In this document: one piece after another, positions 16,937 through 26,600 of the stretch | Layout: each line of letters begins with the position of its first letter | Position numbering within the stretch: the stretch's first letter is position 1 | Assembly: GCA_947497245.1 (NCBI GenBank) | Contig: CANMFO010000001.1 | Location: forward strand, 124,001 to 188,000 | Length of the DNA stretch: 64,000 bases | Direction: 5' to 3' | From: an uncultured Flavobacteriaceae bacterium | GTDB taxonomy: Bacteria > Bacteroidota > Bacteroidia > Flavobacteriales > Flavobacteriaceae | Notes under the pieces: generated by a model | Told to the model about the DNA's origin: nothing | What the model saw: the letters and a program-made list of their open reading frames with translations, nothing else | Database searches by the model: none | Position numbers and translations under genes: made by a program

Positions 16937-18234
16937 GTATCCCGTATGGCTTCGAAAATAAGCTGCATCTGCTCTTTCACCCTTGAGCTCGGACCCATAA
17001 AATGGTTGTTCATAAAGCTGAAAACCAAGGTTTTGCCTCTTTTGGTGATGAGATAGCCGCTCAAGCAGTAGTTGTTCCCCAAACTTCCCGATTTGGCGTG
17101 TATATAGGGAGCACCATGTCCTTCGAACCAATCTGCCAAGGTACCGTTGGCACCTCCCGCCGGAAAAAAGTGGAACAGGCGTTCCTTTGGAATTTTTTTG
17201 AACAATTTGTACAACACGTGCACCATGGACTGTGGTGTGAAGAGATTGTATCTGGACAGCCCTGATCCGTCTACCCATCTAGGGGGATGTTCGAGATTCT
17301 TTAGTTGGTTTTCAAGGACATGTTTTCGGGCCTTCGAGCCATCCAGGGTATCCGATAGGGTGGAAGAGGAAAGGATGAGCAACTGTTCGGCCAAAAAATT
17401 GTCGCTTACGAGCATCATCCTTTTATATACCGAATCGGAGGGAACGCTGTAAACCACGTTTTTCTTCCCCGGGGGCATGCGGTCGGTGACCGTCACCTTT
17501 TTGTCCAAGGCCATTTCCAAAAGTTTGCGTGTAAGGACACTGTCTACCCGAAACGGGATTTCCGTGGTGTCGGTCCTGCTGGAAGCATAATAAAAAATGT
17601 TCTTTTCCGCTTCCCGACCTGGAGTGTGATCTAGATCGACGACCTTTTCCCTAAAAAGGGACGGACTGACCCGCAAGGAATCCAAATGGTGTATGGTCGT
17701 TACATTTCCGAATAGCGGAAACCCATTTCTTTCTACCTGGTAGTAATAGGGAAAATCGTCCCAGGCCCACCCGGAACCGAATTTATCGGCCTGAAAATTG
17801 GCAGTGTTCAATGTAATGGCGGGATATCCCCTTAAAAAATTGATGGCGGTACTATCTTGAAAGTAGGGGTGCAATAAAGTAGGATCTCCGGTACCCTCCA
17901 AAAAAAGGGTATCGTGTTTCACCAAATATTTAAAAGCGGGAATCCTTTCGGGCAACAGGCTTAAACTGGTGAACAGGGTGAAAATCTTGGTATTGCTTGC
18001 CGGAGTGAAGTATTTTTGTCCGTTTTGGTTGTAGAGGGTGTCCCCGGTCTGCGCATCCATCAAAAAAAAACCTGTAAACTGGTTCTCCAAAAGGGTCGAG
18101 CGCAGTCCCTGCCTTATCTCTCTCTTGGTCTTACCGGATTTTGTCGAAATGCACGCCGACAAAAGTACCGATGCGAACAGGCTCAAAAAAAGGCTTTTCC
18201 CAAATCCGATGCAAAAAAGACCCTCTCGAAACAT
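16930..18234 (-). CDS. dacB: D-alanyl-D-alanine carboxypeptidase / endopeptidase (PBP4 type, family S13)
   Basis: 434 residues. A lipoprotein signal is visible (FASVLLSAC, Cys at 28). The S13 triad motifs are present: SxxK as S80-N-T-K83 (TPASNTKIF), SxN in VSDNFLAEQLL near 279, and KTG as KSG in HAKSGSLGNNY near 380. PBP4-type enzymes trim and cleave murein cross-links in the periplasm. Start is the ATG at 18234. It is a single gene convergent with the MsrA gene. Confidence 0.92.
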   Translation of the reverse strand: MFREGLFCIGFGKSLFLSLFASVLLSACISTKSGKTKREIRQGLRSTLLENQFTGFFLMDAQTGDTLYNQNGQKYFTPASNTKIFTLFTSLSLLPERIPAFKYLVKHDTLFLEGTGDPTLLHPYFQDSTAINFLRGYPAITLNTANFQADKFGSGWAWDDFPYYYQVERNGFPLFGNVTTIHHLDSLRVSPSLFREKVVDLDHTPGREAEKNIFYYASSRTDTTEIPFRVDSVLTRKLLEMALDKKVTVTDRMPPGKKNVVYSVPSDSVYKRMMLVSDNFLAEQLLILSSSTLSDTLDGSKARKHVLENQLKNLEHPPRWVDGSGLSRYNLFTPQSMVHVLYKLFKKIPKERLFHFFPAGGANGTLADWFEGHGAPYIHAKSGSLGNNYCLSGYLITKRGKTLVFSFMNNHFMGPSSRVKEQMQLIFEAIRDTY

Positions 18235-18348
18235 TAGTATTCATTGGCGTTAACACGAAATTAGTTAATTTTTAACTACCGGGGCACAATAAAAACTGGG
18301 ATTTTTTGGTTAAATTGGTAACTGACAATCTAATTAAACGTTTAACAT

Positions 18349-18546
18349 ATGGCTAGAGCTATGCTGGAGTATACCAAAACTGTGCTCCAAAAGGTTAGTT
18401 TTGACACGAAATTGTTTTGTAAAGAATTAAAAAAAGCAGTGGCCAGGCTGCTTCCCGATGAAATTGAAGAACTCAAACTTTGGCTGAGGCAGTTCTTAAC
18501 GGACAAACCGGAACTTCAGGAAAGTCTAATGTATCTGAAAGCATAA
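18349..18546 (+). CDS. Small conserved flavobacterial protein (65 aa), unknown function
   Basis: 65 residues, MARAMLEYTKTVLQKVSFDT..., highly charged and predicted fully helical, with no signal or membrane segment. The sequence carries the look of a family I believe is widespread in Flavobacteriia (ending 'LMYLKA'), with no known role; I cannot verify that recall here. It is a stand-alone gene with a strong terminator starting at its stop codon. Confidence 0.75.
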   Translation: MARAMLEYTKTVLQKVSFDTKLFCKELKKAVARLLPDEIEELKLWLRQFLTDKPELQESLMYLKA

Positions 18547-18579
18547 AAAAAGCCCCGACAATACAGTCGGGGCTTTTTT
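18547..18579 (+). terminator. Strong rho-independent terminator
   Basis: A 13-bp stem (AAAAAGCCCCGAC at 18547-18559 and GTCGGGGCTTTTT at 18566-18578) with a six-base loop and a T-tract. It closes the 65-residue gene and is symmetric enough to work in both directions. Confidence 0.9.
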
Positions 18580-18625
18580 ATTCCTACTACGCAACCATTT
18601 GTAATCCCTAGAATCTTGTCAAAAA

Positions 18626-19045
18626 ATGGTTATGAAATATTTTATTTTGGGCTGGGTGTTCGCAGGTCTGGTCTCTTGCGGGGGAAACGAAAATCGTTTC
18701 GGTAACGAGATGCCCTTTGGCGCGCGCAGTATCATTGGGAACTGGGAATTGGCCGAGACCAGGATAAGCCCGGGCGGTCCGGTGGATTGGTCACCTGCAG
18801 AACACAGGGATACTTATGTTTTTGCAATCGATGGCACCTATGTTTATACGAACCTGTCCAATGATGCTTTCAGCCATAAAGGAACCTTTACCGCTGCGGA
18901 AAACAAGCTGACCCTCCATTACGTTTCCTCCGAGGGCACAAAAAAAAGCGTCGCATATTATATGGCGGTCGAAGGAGGTGAAATGATATTGAACTACCTG
19001 GGCTGCATCGAAGTATGTAGCTTGAAGTTCATAGGCACCCCTTGA
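18626..19045 (+). CDS. Small lipocalin-like lipoprotein
   Basis: 139 residues from MVMKYFILGW; a second ATG lies two codons in. Signal peptide with lipobox LVSC (Cys near 18). The mature part starts with a flexible linker, then 'SIIGNWELAETRI' and a run of strands ending in GEMILNYLGCIEVCSLKF, typical of small lipocalin-like Bacteroidota lipoproteins. Two Cys in the last strand (GCIEVC) could form a disulfide. Ligand and role unknown. It converges on the oxyR gene with four bases between stops. Confidence 0.65.
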   Translation: MVMKYFILGWVFAGLVSCGGNENRFGNEMPFGARSIIGNWELAETRISPGGPVDWSPAEHRDTYVFAIDGTYVYTNLSNDAFSHKGTFTAAENKLTLHYVSSEGTKKSVAYYMAVEGGEMILNYLGCIEVCSLKFIGTP

Positions 19046-19049
19046 ACGG

Positions 19050-19988
19050 CTACTTGTTCAATGGACTGATTATCTTCACGTCCTGAAAGGCTATGGCTCC
19101 CCTCACCACACCGGAAATGACATCCTTGAGCGCCTCGGTAATCTGGATTTTCAGTTCACTTTTATGGTAGATAAGGCTTACCTCCCTGGCCGGGGACGGA
19201 TCATTGAAGTATCTTAGATTTGCCTGTTTTTCCCGATCCAATTCCAGGGTGTTCAAAAAGGGCAGCAAGGTCATCCCCAGTCCCTCATTGGCCAAATTTA
19301 CCAGGGTTTCAAAACTACCGCTCTGTAGTTTAAAATGCTCCTCGCCAAAATTTTTGGGCGCCTTGCATAGGTTAATGACCCCATCGCGGAAACAATGTCC
19401 GTCCTGAAGCAAAAGTACGTCGCTGATATCAAGATCTTCCGGACTCAACTTTTTGGCATTCCCCAATCTATGGCTTTTTGGCACATAGCCCACAAAGGGC
19501 TCATAATATAACGGTCTTTCTTTTATGAATTCGATTTCCAAAGGTGTTGCGGCAATGGCCGCGTCCAAATGTCCGTCCTGGATATTGCGGATCATATTTT
19601 CGGTGCTTTGCTCCTTGATGATCAGGTTTACCTTGGGGTATTTGTTGATGAATGCCTTCAGGAACATGGGCAATAAGGTCGGCATCACGGTCGGAATGAT
19701 GCCCAGGGTAAAATCTCCCCCAATAAACCCTTTTTCCTGATCGACGATATCTCTGATGCGTTCGGCCTCGTTGACAATGTTCTTGGCCTGGGAGACGATT
19801 TTTTTGCCTACCTCGGTTATGGCGATGGGCTTTTTTCCCCGGTCAAAAATGAGGATGTCCAATTCGTCTTCCAACTTCTGTACCTGCATGCTCAGGGTAG
19901 GCTGGGTAACATGGCTTTTTTCCGCGGCCAAGGTGAAATTTTTGTACTCCGCCACAGCGAGCACATACTGCAACTGCGTAATAGTCAT
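19050..19988 (-). CDS. oxyR: OxyR, peroxide-sensing LysR regulator
   Basis: From the ATG at 19988 the protein has 312 residues; the frame could start at a GTG at 20006, which is less likely. The LysR HTH is at about 5-60 (TLAAEKSHVTQPTLSMQVQKLE). The redox cysteines fall exactly at C199 and C208 in LQDGHCFRDGVINLC, the E. coli OxyR pattern. Peroxide oxidises this pair to a disulfide and the protein then activates defence genes. It is divergent from dps, a classical target, with a shared 104-base control region. Confidence 0.95.
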   Translation of the reverse strand: MTITQLQYVLAVAEYKNFTLAAEKSHVTQPTLSMQVQKLEDELDILIFDRGKKPIAITEVGKKIVSQAKNIVNEAERIRDIVDQEKGFIGGDFTLGIIPTVMPTLLPMFLKAFINKYPKVNLIIKEQSTENMIRNIQDGHLDAAIAATPLEIEFIKERPLYYEPFVGYVPKSHRLGNAKKLSPEDLDISDVLLLQDGHCFRDGVINLCKAPKNFGEEHFKLQSGSFETLVNLANEGLGMTLLPFLNTLELDREKQANLRYFNDPSPAREVSLIYHKSELKIQITEALKDVISGVVRGAIAFQDVKIISPLNK

Positions 19989-19993
19989 CAATA

Positions 19994-20039
19994 ATAGTTT
20001 TGTCACATAAAATTATAAAAACTATCGATAAAAACTATC
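19994..20039. promoter_or_regulatory. oxyR-dps control region with repeated AACTATC elements
   Basis: A 12-base direct repeat ATAAAAACTATC occurs at 20015-20026 and 20028-20039 (13-base period), and an inverted partial copy, ATAGTTTTGTC, begins at 19994. The ATAG/CTAT elements resemble the half-sites of the E. coli OxyR motif, though their spacing does not match the canonical 11-base register. Position between divergent oxyR and dps makes an OxyR site the best guess. Confidence 0.5.
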
Positions 20040-20092
20040 AAAACCAAAGTTTAATATTCATTAAATTTATGCGAATTTTAAATAGAACAGAT

Positions 20093-20572
20093 ATGGAACT
20101 AAACAGTATAGGCCTCAGCGCCGATAAGTCGAAATCGTTAGGTGCGGATTTGAACCATTTATTGGCCAATTTTCAGACCTATTATCAGAATTTACGGGGC
20201 ATCCATTGGAATATCAAGGGCAAGCGCTTTTTTGATTTGCACCTTAAGTTTGAGGAATTGTATACGGATGCCAATCTAAAGGTCGATTTGGTGGCCGAAC
20301 GGATCCTTACCTTGGGCGGGGTACCCTTGCACACCTTTACCGACTACGTCCAGAACTCCAAGGTACCCGTTGGAAGCAACGTCACCAGGGATGAAGATGC
20401 CATCAGGCTGATCGTCGATTCCCTTAAGGAACTATTGCTCATAGAAAGAAGGATATTGCTGGCCTCGGATGAGGCAGCGGATGAGGGGACCAATAGTATG
20501 ATGGGCGACTTCATAACGGAGCAGGAAAAAACGGTCTGGATGATGAAGGCCTGGTTGGCCGAGGAGATATAG
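20093..20572 (+). CDS. dps: Dps ferritin-like DNA protection protein
   Basis: From the ATG at 20093 the protein has 159 residues, normal for Dps; longer frames from 20000 would read through the control region. The ferroxidase-site sequence RGIHWNIKGKRFFDLHLKFE includes H38 and H50 plus downstream acidic residues (EELYTDA). The C-terminal helix (TEQEKTVWMMKAWL) is family-typical. Dps forms 12-mers that oxidise and store iron using peroxide and shield DNA. Control by the divergent OxyR is expected. Confidence 0.95.
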   Translation: MELNSIGLSADKSKSLGADLNHLLANFQTYYQNLRGIHWNIKGKRFFDLHLKFEELYTDANLKVDLVAERILTLGGVPLHTFTDYVQNSKVPVGSNVTRDEDAIRLIVDSLKELLLIERRILLASDEAADEGTNSMMGDFITEQEKTVWMMKAWLAEEI

Positions 20573-20632
20573 CGCCACCCTAAAAATTCAAATGCCTATA
20601 TTTATGCTCGGGTTACGTTAGTACGCGAATTG

Positions 20633-22480
20633 ATGCATAGGGCCAAACTAGATCAAATCACCGGATTTTTAACCAAGATTCCTTTTTTTTCCGAGGTTTC
20701 CAAAACGTCCCTGTCCCGTCTTTGTTCGGATAATAGCACCGAAAAGTTCCACATTGGCGATTCCATTTTCGAAAAAGGGGAGAAAGGCGACGATATGTAC
20801 GTCATTCTCGAGGGCAAGGTGAAGGTCCATGAGAACAATCATGTGTATGGCCATTTGTCCGAAGGGGATTGTTTTGGGGAGTACGCCTTGATCGATAGCC
20901 AAACCCGTTCAGCTTCCATAACCGTACTGGAAGAAGCGGAGGTCTTAAAAATTGGACGGCGGCACTTCATCGATTTAATGGCGAGCGATAGCGGTTTCGC
21001 CCAAGGTGTGCTATCCGTTTTAATTAAGCGACACAGGGAATTGGATGTTATCCAAGAACGTTTGGCCGCCTCGAAACAGCAATTGGAACTGAACAGTGCC
21101 AAGATGAGTGGACTGATCAATGGTGCGATGGATGCCATTATAATGTTCAATGCCGACTACAGGATCGTATTGACCAATCCTTCTGCCAACACATTGCTCG
21201 AAAATGATGAGGTACTGCAGCGAAATGTATTGTTTTTCTTCGATGATACCGCTGCCAATTTGATCGAATCTTTGGTGAAAACGGGTTTGGAGGGCAAAAA
21301 GGCCTTGAACACTTACCTCCCGTCCGTTGTGAAAGTCATCGGTTCCCATGGGGCCGAAACCTTGAACGAAGGGACCATAAGCAAATATGGGAAGGACGGG
21401 GAAACCTTGTACACCCTCATTTTGAGAAATATAGAAGAGCGGTTGATCGCGGAGGACAAGATTAATCTGCTTACCACACAAACCCGGTATCTCGAGGAAG
21501 AGATCAAGGCGTTGACGAACAGTTATGGTATCCTAGCAGAGGACCAGAGCATGTTGCAGGTTTTGAACCTGATCGAACAGGTGGCCCGGACCGATGCCAC
21601 GGTTTTGATCTACGGGGAAACCGGAACCGGAAAGGAATTGGTGGCACGGGCCATCCACAAGGCAAGTCCGAGGAAGGATAAACCTTTGATTCGGATCAAC
21701 TGCGGGGCCATACCGGTGAATCTGATCGAGAGTGAACTTTTTGGCCATGAAAAAGGAGCGTTTACCGGTGCCACTGCCAGCAGGAAAGGACGTTTTCTGT
21801 TGGCGGACAAGGGAACGATTTTCTTGGACGAGATCGCGGAGCTCCCCTTAGATCTGCAACCCAAGCTTTTGAGGGTCATTCAAGAAGGGGAGTTCGATCC
21901 TGTCGGTAGTTCGGAAACCCTTAAGGTAGACGTGCGAATAATTGCCGCCACCCATAGAGATCTCCTGGCCTATTCCAGTGAAGGGAAGTTTAGGGAGGAT
22001 CTGTATTATCGCCTAAATGTATTTCCAATTCAGGTCCCAGCGTTGCGGGACAGGGGAGATGATGTTAGTCTGATCGCCCGGGAGATGATCCACCAGTATT
22101 CGGGAAAACTAAACAAACAGGCCGCACAACTGACCGAATCGGACAAAGCGCTATTGGCGTCCTATCACTGGCCAGGGAACGTGCGCGAGCTCCAAAATTT
22201 GGTGGAACGGGCCGTTATCGTATCGCAGCAGGGAAAAATTGATTGGGAGGACATTATCCCTGCTCCGAACATGAAATACACCACTGCCGCAAAACCTACC
22301 GAGGAAAAAATACTGACCTCGGATGAATTGGTGAAACTTGAAAAAGAAAACATTCTACGTGCCCTGAAAAAGACCCATTGGAAAATTTCCGGAAAAAACG
22401 GGGCCGCAACTTTGCTCAAATTGCGCCCTACCACCCTCGCTTCCAAAATCAAGGCGCTGGAAATCGTCCGCCCCATTTAA
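20633..22480 (+). CDS. Sigma-54-dependent activator with cNMP-binding and PAS domains
   Basis: 615 residues from the ATG at 20633 (a TTG precedes it). Domains: cyclic-nucleotide-binding roll about 14-130 (FHIGDSIFEKGEKGDDMYVI, GDCFGEYALID, then QTRSASITV with the phosphate-cassette-like Arg), a PAS-like segment about 165-275, then the AAA+ domain with Walker A GETGTGKE near 328 and the sigma-54 contact loop GAFTGAT near 373. The tail (KISGKNGAATLLKLRPTTL) is the Fis-type HTH. All parts for sigma-54 activation are present. A sigma-54 promoter and a palindrome lie directly downstream ahead of the OsmC gene. Confidence 0.93.
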   Translation: MHRAKLDQITGFLTKIPFFSEVSKTSLSRLCSDNSTEKFHIGDSIFEKGEKGDDMYVILEGKVKVHENNHVYGHLSEGDCFGEYALIDSQTRSASITVLEEAEVLKIGRRHFIDLMASDSGFAQGVLSVLIKRHRELDVIQERLAASKQQLELNSAKMSGLINGAMDAIIMFNADYRIVLTNPSANTLLENDEVLQRNVLFFFDDTAANLIESLVKTGLEGKKALNTYLPSVVKVIGSHGAETLNEGTISKYGKDGETLYTLILRNIEERLIAEDKINLLTTQTRYLEEEIKALTNSYGILAEDQSMLQVLNLIEQVARTDATVLIYGETGTGKELVARAIHKASPRKDKPLIRINCGAIPVNLIESELFGHEKGAFTGATASRKGRFLLADKGTIFLDEIAELPLDLQPKLLRVIQEGEFDPVGSSETLKVDVRIIAATHRDLLAYSSEGKFREDLYYRLNVFPIQVPALRDRGDDVSLIAREMIHQYSGKLNKQAAQLTESDKALLASYHWPGNVRELQNLVERAVIVSQQGKIDWEDIIPAPNMKYTTAAKPTEEKILTSDELVKLEKENILRALKKTHWKISGKNGAATLLKLRPTTLASKIKALEIVRPI

Positions 22481-22870
22481 CCTACAAAATCCCAGTTGTT
22501 CCCAAATGATATTTTGGTAATCTAAGGATCCTTGTTTCAAAAAACATTCTGATAATATCGTTCAATAAATGATGATCGAATATCGATATGGTTCGGTATG
22601 GCAGCTGCATTGGATGGGAAAGGCATTGTTCAACTACAAAATTAGAATGGGATGATTCCTTCTGAAGACGATGTACCTAGGTCGGGAAACTTCTTTGGAA
22701 AGTGCAGAGCGAAATTTTTGGTCGAGCCAAGGTTTTGGTTTTTTGTTGGGGATATGCTATCCTGCCCGGTGAAAGCCCTATTCCCGAAAAGATCTGGAAA
22801 GCCCGCGCAGGTTTGTTCGCAAAGACCATCATAATTCACGAAATCTCATAAATAAGCTAACGATTTTTCG
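22481..22870. other. Intergenic region after the sigma-54 activator gene
   Basis: About 390 bases without a convincing gene. Short open frames on both strands here overlap each other, have no recognisable motif and no proper start context. The right end is AT-rich and leads into the palindrome at 22871. No clear terminator for the activator gene was found. Confidence 0.5.
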
Positions 22871-22896
22871 TTTAATAACGATATATCGTTATTAAA
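22871..22896. promoter_or_regulatory. 26-bp perfect palindrome, candidate enhancer site
   Basis: The 13-base arm TTTAATAACGATA is followed directly by its exact reverse complement. It lies 53 bases upstream of the -24 element of the OsmC promoter and 391 bases after the activator gene. Dyad sites of this size upstream of a -24/-12 promoter are typical binding sites for dimeric Fis-type enhancer proteins. Confidence 0.65.
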
Positions 22897-22947
22897 AATG
22901 AACGCAATATAATCATAAAATGCTTATAATCAATTAATTATATAGTT

Positions 22948-22963
22948 TGGCACACCCGATGCA
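22948..22963 (+). promoter_or_regulatory. Sigma-54 (-24/-12) promoter of the OsmC gene
   Basis: TGGCACACCCGATGCA matches the consensus TGGCAC-N5-TTGCA with one mismatch. The invariant GG (22949-22950) and GC (22961-22962) are exactly 10 bases apart, as sigma-54 requires. The transcript would start near 22974, leaving about 35 bases to the ATG at 23009 and ruling out the upstream in-frame ATG at 22973. Confidence 0.72.
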
Positions 22964-23008
22964 TAGAATGGGATGGCAATAATGCCGAACAATTTAAATT
23001 CAATTAAA

Positions 23009-23560
23009 ATGATCACAACAGCAAACATCAAAAACGGAGTAAATGTAGACCAATTGGTAGAAACCATTGGAGCCGTTCAAGGAAATCCCGAATTGGCAAA
23101 ATTCGAATTCAGATCCAAAAACAATTGGATCGAAGGGGGACATTGTGCATCCAGTATCAAAAGCTTTTATGGCGTTGGGGCAGAGGATACCTCCCGTCAG
23201 GAAACGTTCACCATGGAGTGCGACCACCCCCATGTACTCTTGGGCAAGGACCAGGCCGCTACGCCACCGGAAGTTGTACTTCATGCTCTGGGTTCTTGTT
23301 TGACAGGGGCCATGGTATATCACGCGGCGGCGAACGGTATCGATATCGAAGGCGCCGAGTCTTCCTTGGAAGGTGGAGTGGACCTGCACGGTTTCCTAGG
23401 TTTGGATGCCGAGGTACGAAAGGGATTTGATGGAATCAAGGTCAGGATCAAGGTGAAATCCGACGCCTCTGCCGAGCAATTGGAAAACTTGACAAAATTC
23501 TCTCCGGTGTTCGATATGATAACCAACCCTACCCCGGTTTCGATCGAAATTGTAAAATAA
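23009..23560 (+). CDS. OsmC/Ohr-family peroxide-defence protein
   Basis: 183 residues from the ATG at 23009 (MITTANIKNGVNVDQL); a longer frame starts at 22973, but that start would sit at the predicted transcription start. OsmC pattern: GATGSNA-like N-terminal strands, then a helix with the catalytic Cys in HALGSCLTGAMVYHAA and a second Cys in METECD-type context (TMECDHPHVLLG). OsmC/Ohr proteins reduce organic hydroperoxides with lipoyl or thiol donors. Control by sigma-54 is unusual for the family and is discussed in the findings. A terminator follows directly. Confidence 0.9.
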   Translation: MITTANIKNGVNVDQLVETIGAVQGNPELAKFEFRSKNNWIEGGHCASSIKSFYGVGAEDTSRQETFTMECDHPHVLLGKDQAATPPEVVLHALGSCLTGAMVYHAAANGIDIEGAESSLEGGVDLHGFLGLDAEVRKGFDGIKVRIKVKSDASAEQLENLTKFSPVFDMITNPTPVSIEIVK

Positions 23561-23564
23561 TTGC

Positions 23565-23606
23565 AAAAAAGGCTGCCTGTTCTTTTTCGGGCGGCCTTTT
23601 TTCTTT
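23565..23606 (+). terminator. Terminator after the OsmC gene
   Basis: A 13-bp stem with one G-T pair (AAAAAAGGCTGCC at 23565-23577, GGCGGCCTTTTTT at 23590-23602) followed by more T residues. It separates the sigma-54 unit from nifJ. Confidence 0.85.
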
Positions 23607-23639
23607 CAATCCACCAAGCAACCACGACGCCACTTCATC

Positions 23640-26600
23640 ATGAAAAAAGACACTACCGCCATTGTAAATGGAAACCAGGCCGCTGCCCATGTGGCATACA
23701 AGGTGAATGAAGTGTGCGCCATCTACCCGATAACGCCCTCCTCCGAGATGTCCGAACTGGTCGAGGAATGGAGTACCGACCAACAAAAGAACATTTACGA
23801 TAGCGTACCCACTGTTTTTGAAATGCAGAGCGAGGCGGGAGTGGCCGGGGCATTGCACGGAGCCCTGCAAACGGGTTCCCTCGCCACAACTTTTACATCT
23901 TCCCAGGGGCTGTTGTTGATGTTGCCCAATATGTACAAGATCGCCGGTGAACTTACCCCCAGTGTCATTCATGTGGCCACCCGTTCCATAGCCACCCATG
24001 CGCTCTCCGTTTTTGGGGACCATAGCGATATCATGGCCGTTCGGAATTCGGGCTATGCTTTTTTAGGGGCCGCATCGGTACAGGAAACTATGGATTTTGC
24101 CGTGATCGCCCAGGCGGCAACCCTGCAATCACGTATTCCTTTTGTACATTTTTTTGATGGGTTCAGAACCTCAAATGAAACATCCAAAATATCGACCTTA
24201 TCCGATCAGGTCATCAAGGCGATGATCAAGACCGATTTGGTCCAAGCCCATAGGGACAGGGCTTTAAACCCCAACAATCCGGTTATTCGGGGGACCTCGC
24301 AAGGAGCCGATGTCTTTTTTCAAAGCAGGGAAGCTACAAACCCTTTTTATGACACATGTCCCGATATTGTACAAGAAAAAATGGACCTATTTGCCCAACT
24401 TACCGGCAGGCAGTATCGGTTGTTCGACTACATAGGGCATCCCGAGGCGGAACAGCTTGTAATTGCCATGGCCTCTGCCAGCGAGACCCTGGAAGAGACC
24501 GTTCGATACTGGAATCGACGGGGTGAAAAAGTTGGGGCCATTAAAGTCCGCTTGTTCAGGCCCTTCAGTGCCAAGCATCTCTTAAGGGCCATACCAGACA
24601 CATGTAAGGCCATAGCTGTTTTGGACCGGACCAAGGAACCCGGAGCGACCGGTGAACCTCTGTACCTTGATGTACTGCACTCGGTCTCGGCGTCCAGTAC
24701 TACACTCAAGAACGTGCCAAAAGTAGTGGGAGGGCGCTACGGTCTTTCATCCAAAGAGTTTACTCCCGCAATGGTAAAGGCCGTTTTGGACAACCTTAAG
24801 CAGGAGCGGCCCAAAAAAGGCTTTACGGTAGGAATTACCGATGATGTAACCCATTTGAGCCTGTCCGTTTCCAATTCCCCTCAAATCCTAGAGCAATGTG
24901 GTCAAGCCCTGTTTTATAGTACAAAGTCAGATGCCTCGACAAGAAATTTTAAAAATTTGGTACGGCTTCTCGGCGACGAAAACTATGTACAGGCCTATAC
25001 GGAATGTGATTACAAAAAATCAGGTTCCCGAAGTGTTTCCAACCTTCGTTGGGGTTCCAGACCGATAAACGCACCGTATCTAATTTCGGATGCTGATTTT
25101 GCCGTATGCGACTCCGCAGTCTTCTTGGACCAGGACAATGTATTGGATCGTCTTGGACAAAATGCGACCTTATTGGTGGGCACCGGCTTGTATCCCGATG
25201 CGTTCTGGCAGACACTGTCCGCCGATGTACGGCAACAGATCGTGGCCAAAGAAATCTCACTTTACACAATGGACACCCATTCCCCCACAGAAACATCTGC
25301 TTTGGGGGAGGATGTTCCCTCTGGGCTCTACAACGGTTTTTGGGCCTTGAAAAATAAGCTGGTCCACCATGGGATGGCACAGGGACATCTTGCGCATATT
25401 ACCCAGGTGGAGGTCCCTGAAAGTGACGCTCCCGGGATAAGCGCACTTGGGCAAAATGACAGTTCGGAAGTAACCCTTTTGGATTGCTTATTGGCGGGAA
25501 AAGGCCCTGAAGTTCCCGTAAGTGCTTTACCCGTTGATGGGACATTTGGCACAGATACCTCAAAATACAACCGAATCGCCGGGGGAGTTGAAATTCCTGA
25601 GTGGGACATGGACCTATGTACCCAATGCGGTGCCTGCAGCATGGCCTGCCCGCAGGGGGCGATCCGGATCAAAGCCTATGACGGGTCCCATCTGGAGACG
25701 GCCCCAGAGCATTTCAAGTCCACCAAAACTTTGGAAATGGATTGGCAAGTGGATCTGCTCCAGTATACCGTTCAGTTGAACCCCGAACAATGTACATCCT
25801 GCAGCAATTGTGTGGATGCCTGTTCCGCAAAAGCCCTGGCGATGGCCAAGCGTACAGCAGCTTTGGGAAGGGAAAAGGAACATTGGGACTTTTTTAAGGA
25901 ACTACCGGAGTTCGACCGAACCAAAATTGACGTAACCCGGATGTGCCAACAGCAGTTGCAGGAACCCTTGTTCAAATACCCACAAGGAGTGGATGGTTGT
26001 GGGGAAGCCCCTTATTTAAAGTTGTTGTCCCAACTGTTCGGGGATCGTATGCTGGTTGCGAACGCGACAGGTGCGAGCTCCATTTTTGGAGGTGCCCTGC
26101 CCACGACCCCTTGGTCCAAAAATAGCGAAGGTCGCGGGCCTGCATGGTCCAACTCCCTTTTTGAGGACAATGCCGAATTCGGTCTTGGGTTTCGACTCTC
26201 CCTAGATCAACGGCAGGAACAGGCAAGGAAGTTACTTGGGAAATTAAATGGGCATCCGTACTCAGGTTTGGCCCGTGAGATCCTGAATGCTCCCCAAATC
26301 ACGGAACGGGAGATATATGCACAGCGAAATAGGGTCCAACAGCTAAAAGCACTATTGAAAGCGGACATCGATCTGGATAGGGGACAACTGCCAAACCTGA
26401 TCGATAGTTTGGTAAAGCAAAGTATTTGGATCGTCGGGGGAGATGGTTGGGCCTACGATATCGGTTATGGCGGATTGGACCACCTGATCGCATCGGGCAA
26501 GAATGTGAACATCTTGGTCCTGGACAATGAGGTATATTCCAATACGGGCGGTCAAATGTCAAAGGCGACCCCTTATGGGGCATCCGCCAAATTCGCCTTT

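Noticed and set aside
22642-22839. 60-65 codon frames downstream of the sigma-54 activator
   Set aside because: Opposite-strand frames over the same bases with no motif; the region is better explained as regulatory sequence for the OsmC promoter.
22973-23008. An earlier ATG for the OsmC protein at 22973
   Set aside because: The -24/-12 promoter predicts a transcript start near 22974, at or after this ATG, so the ATG at 23009 is preferred.
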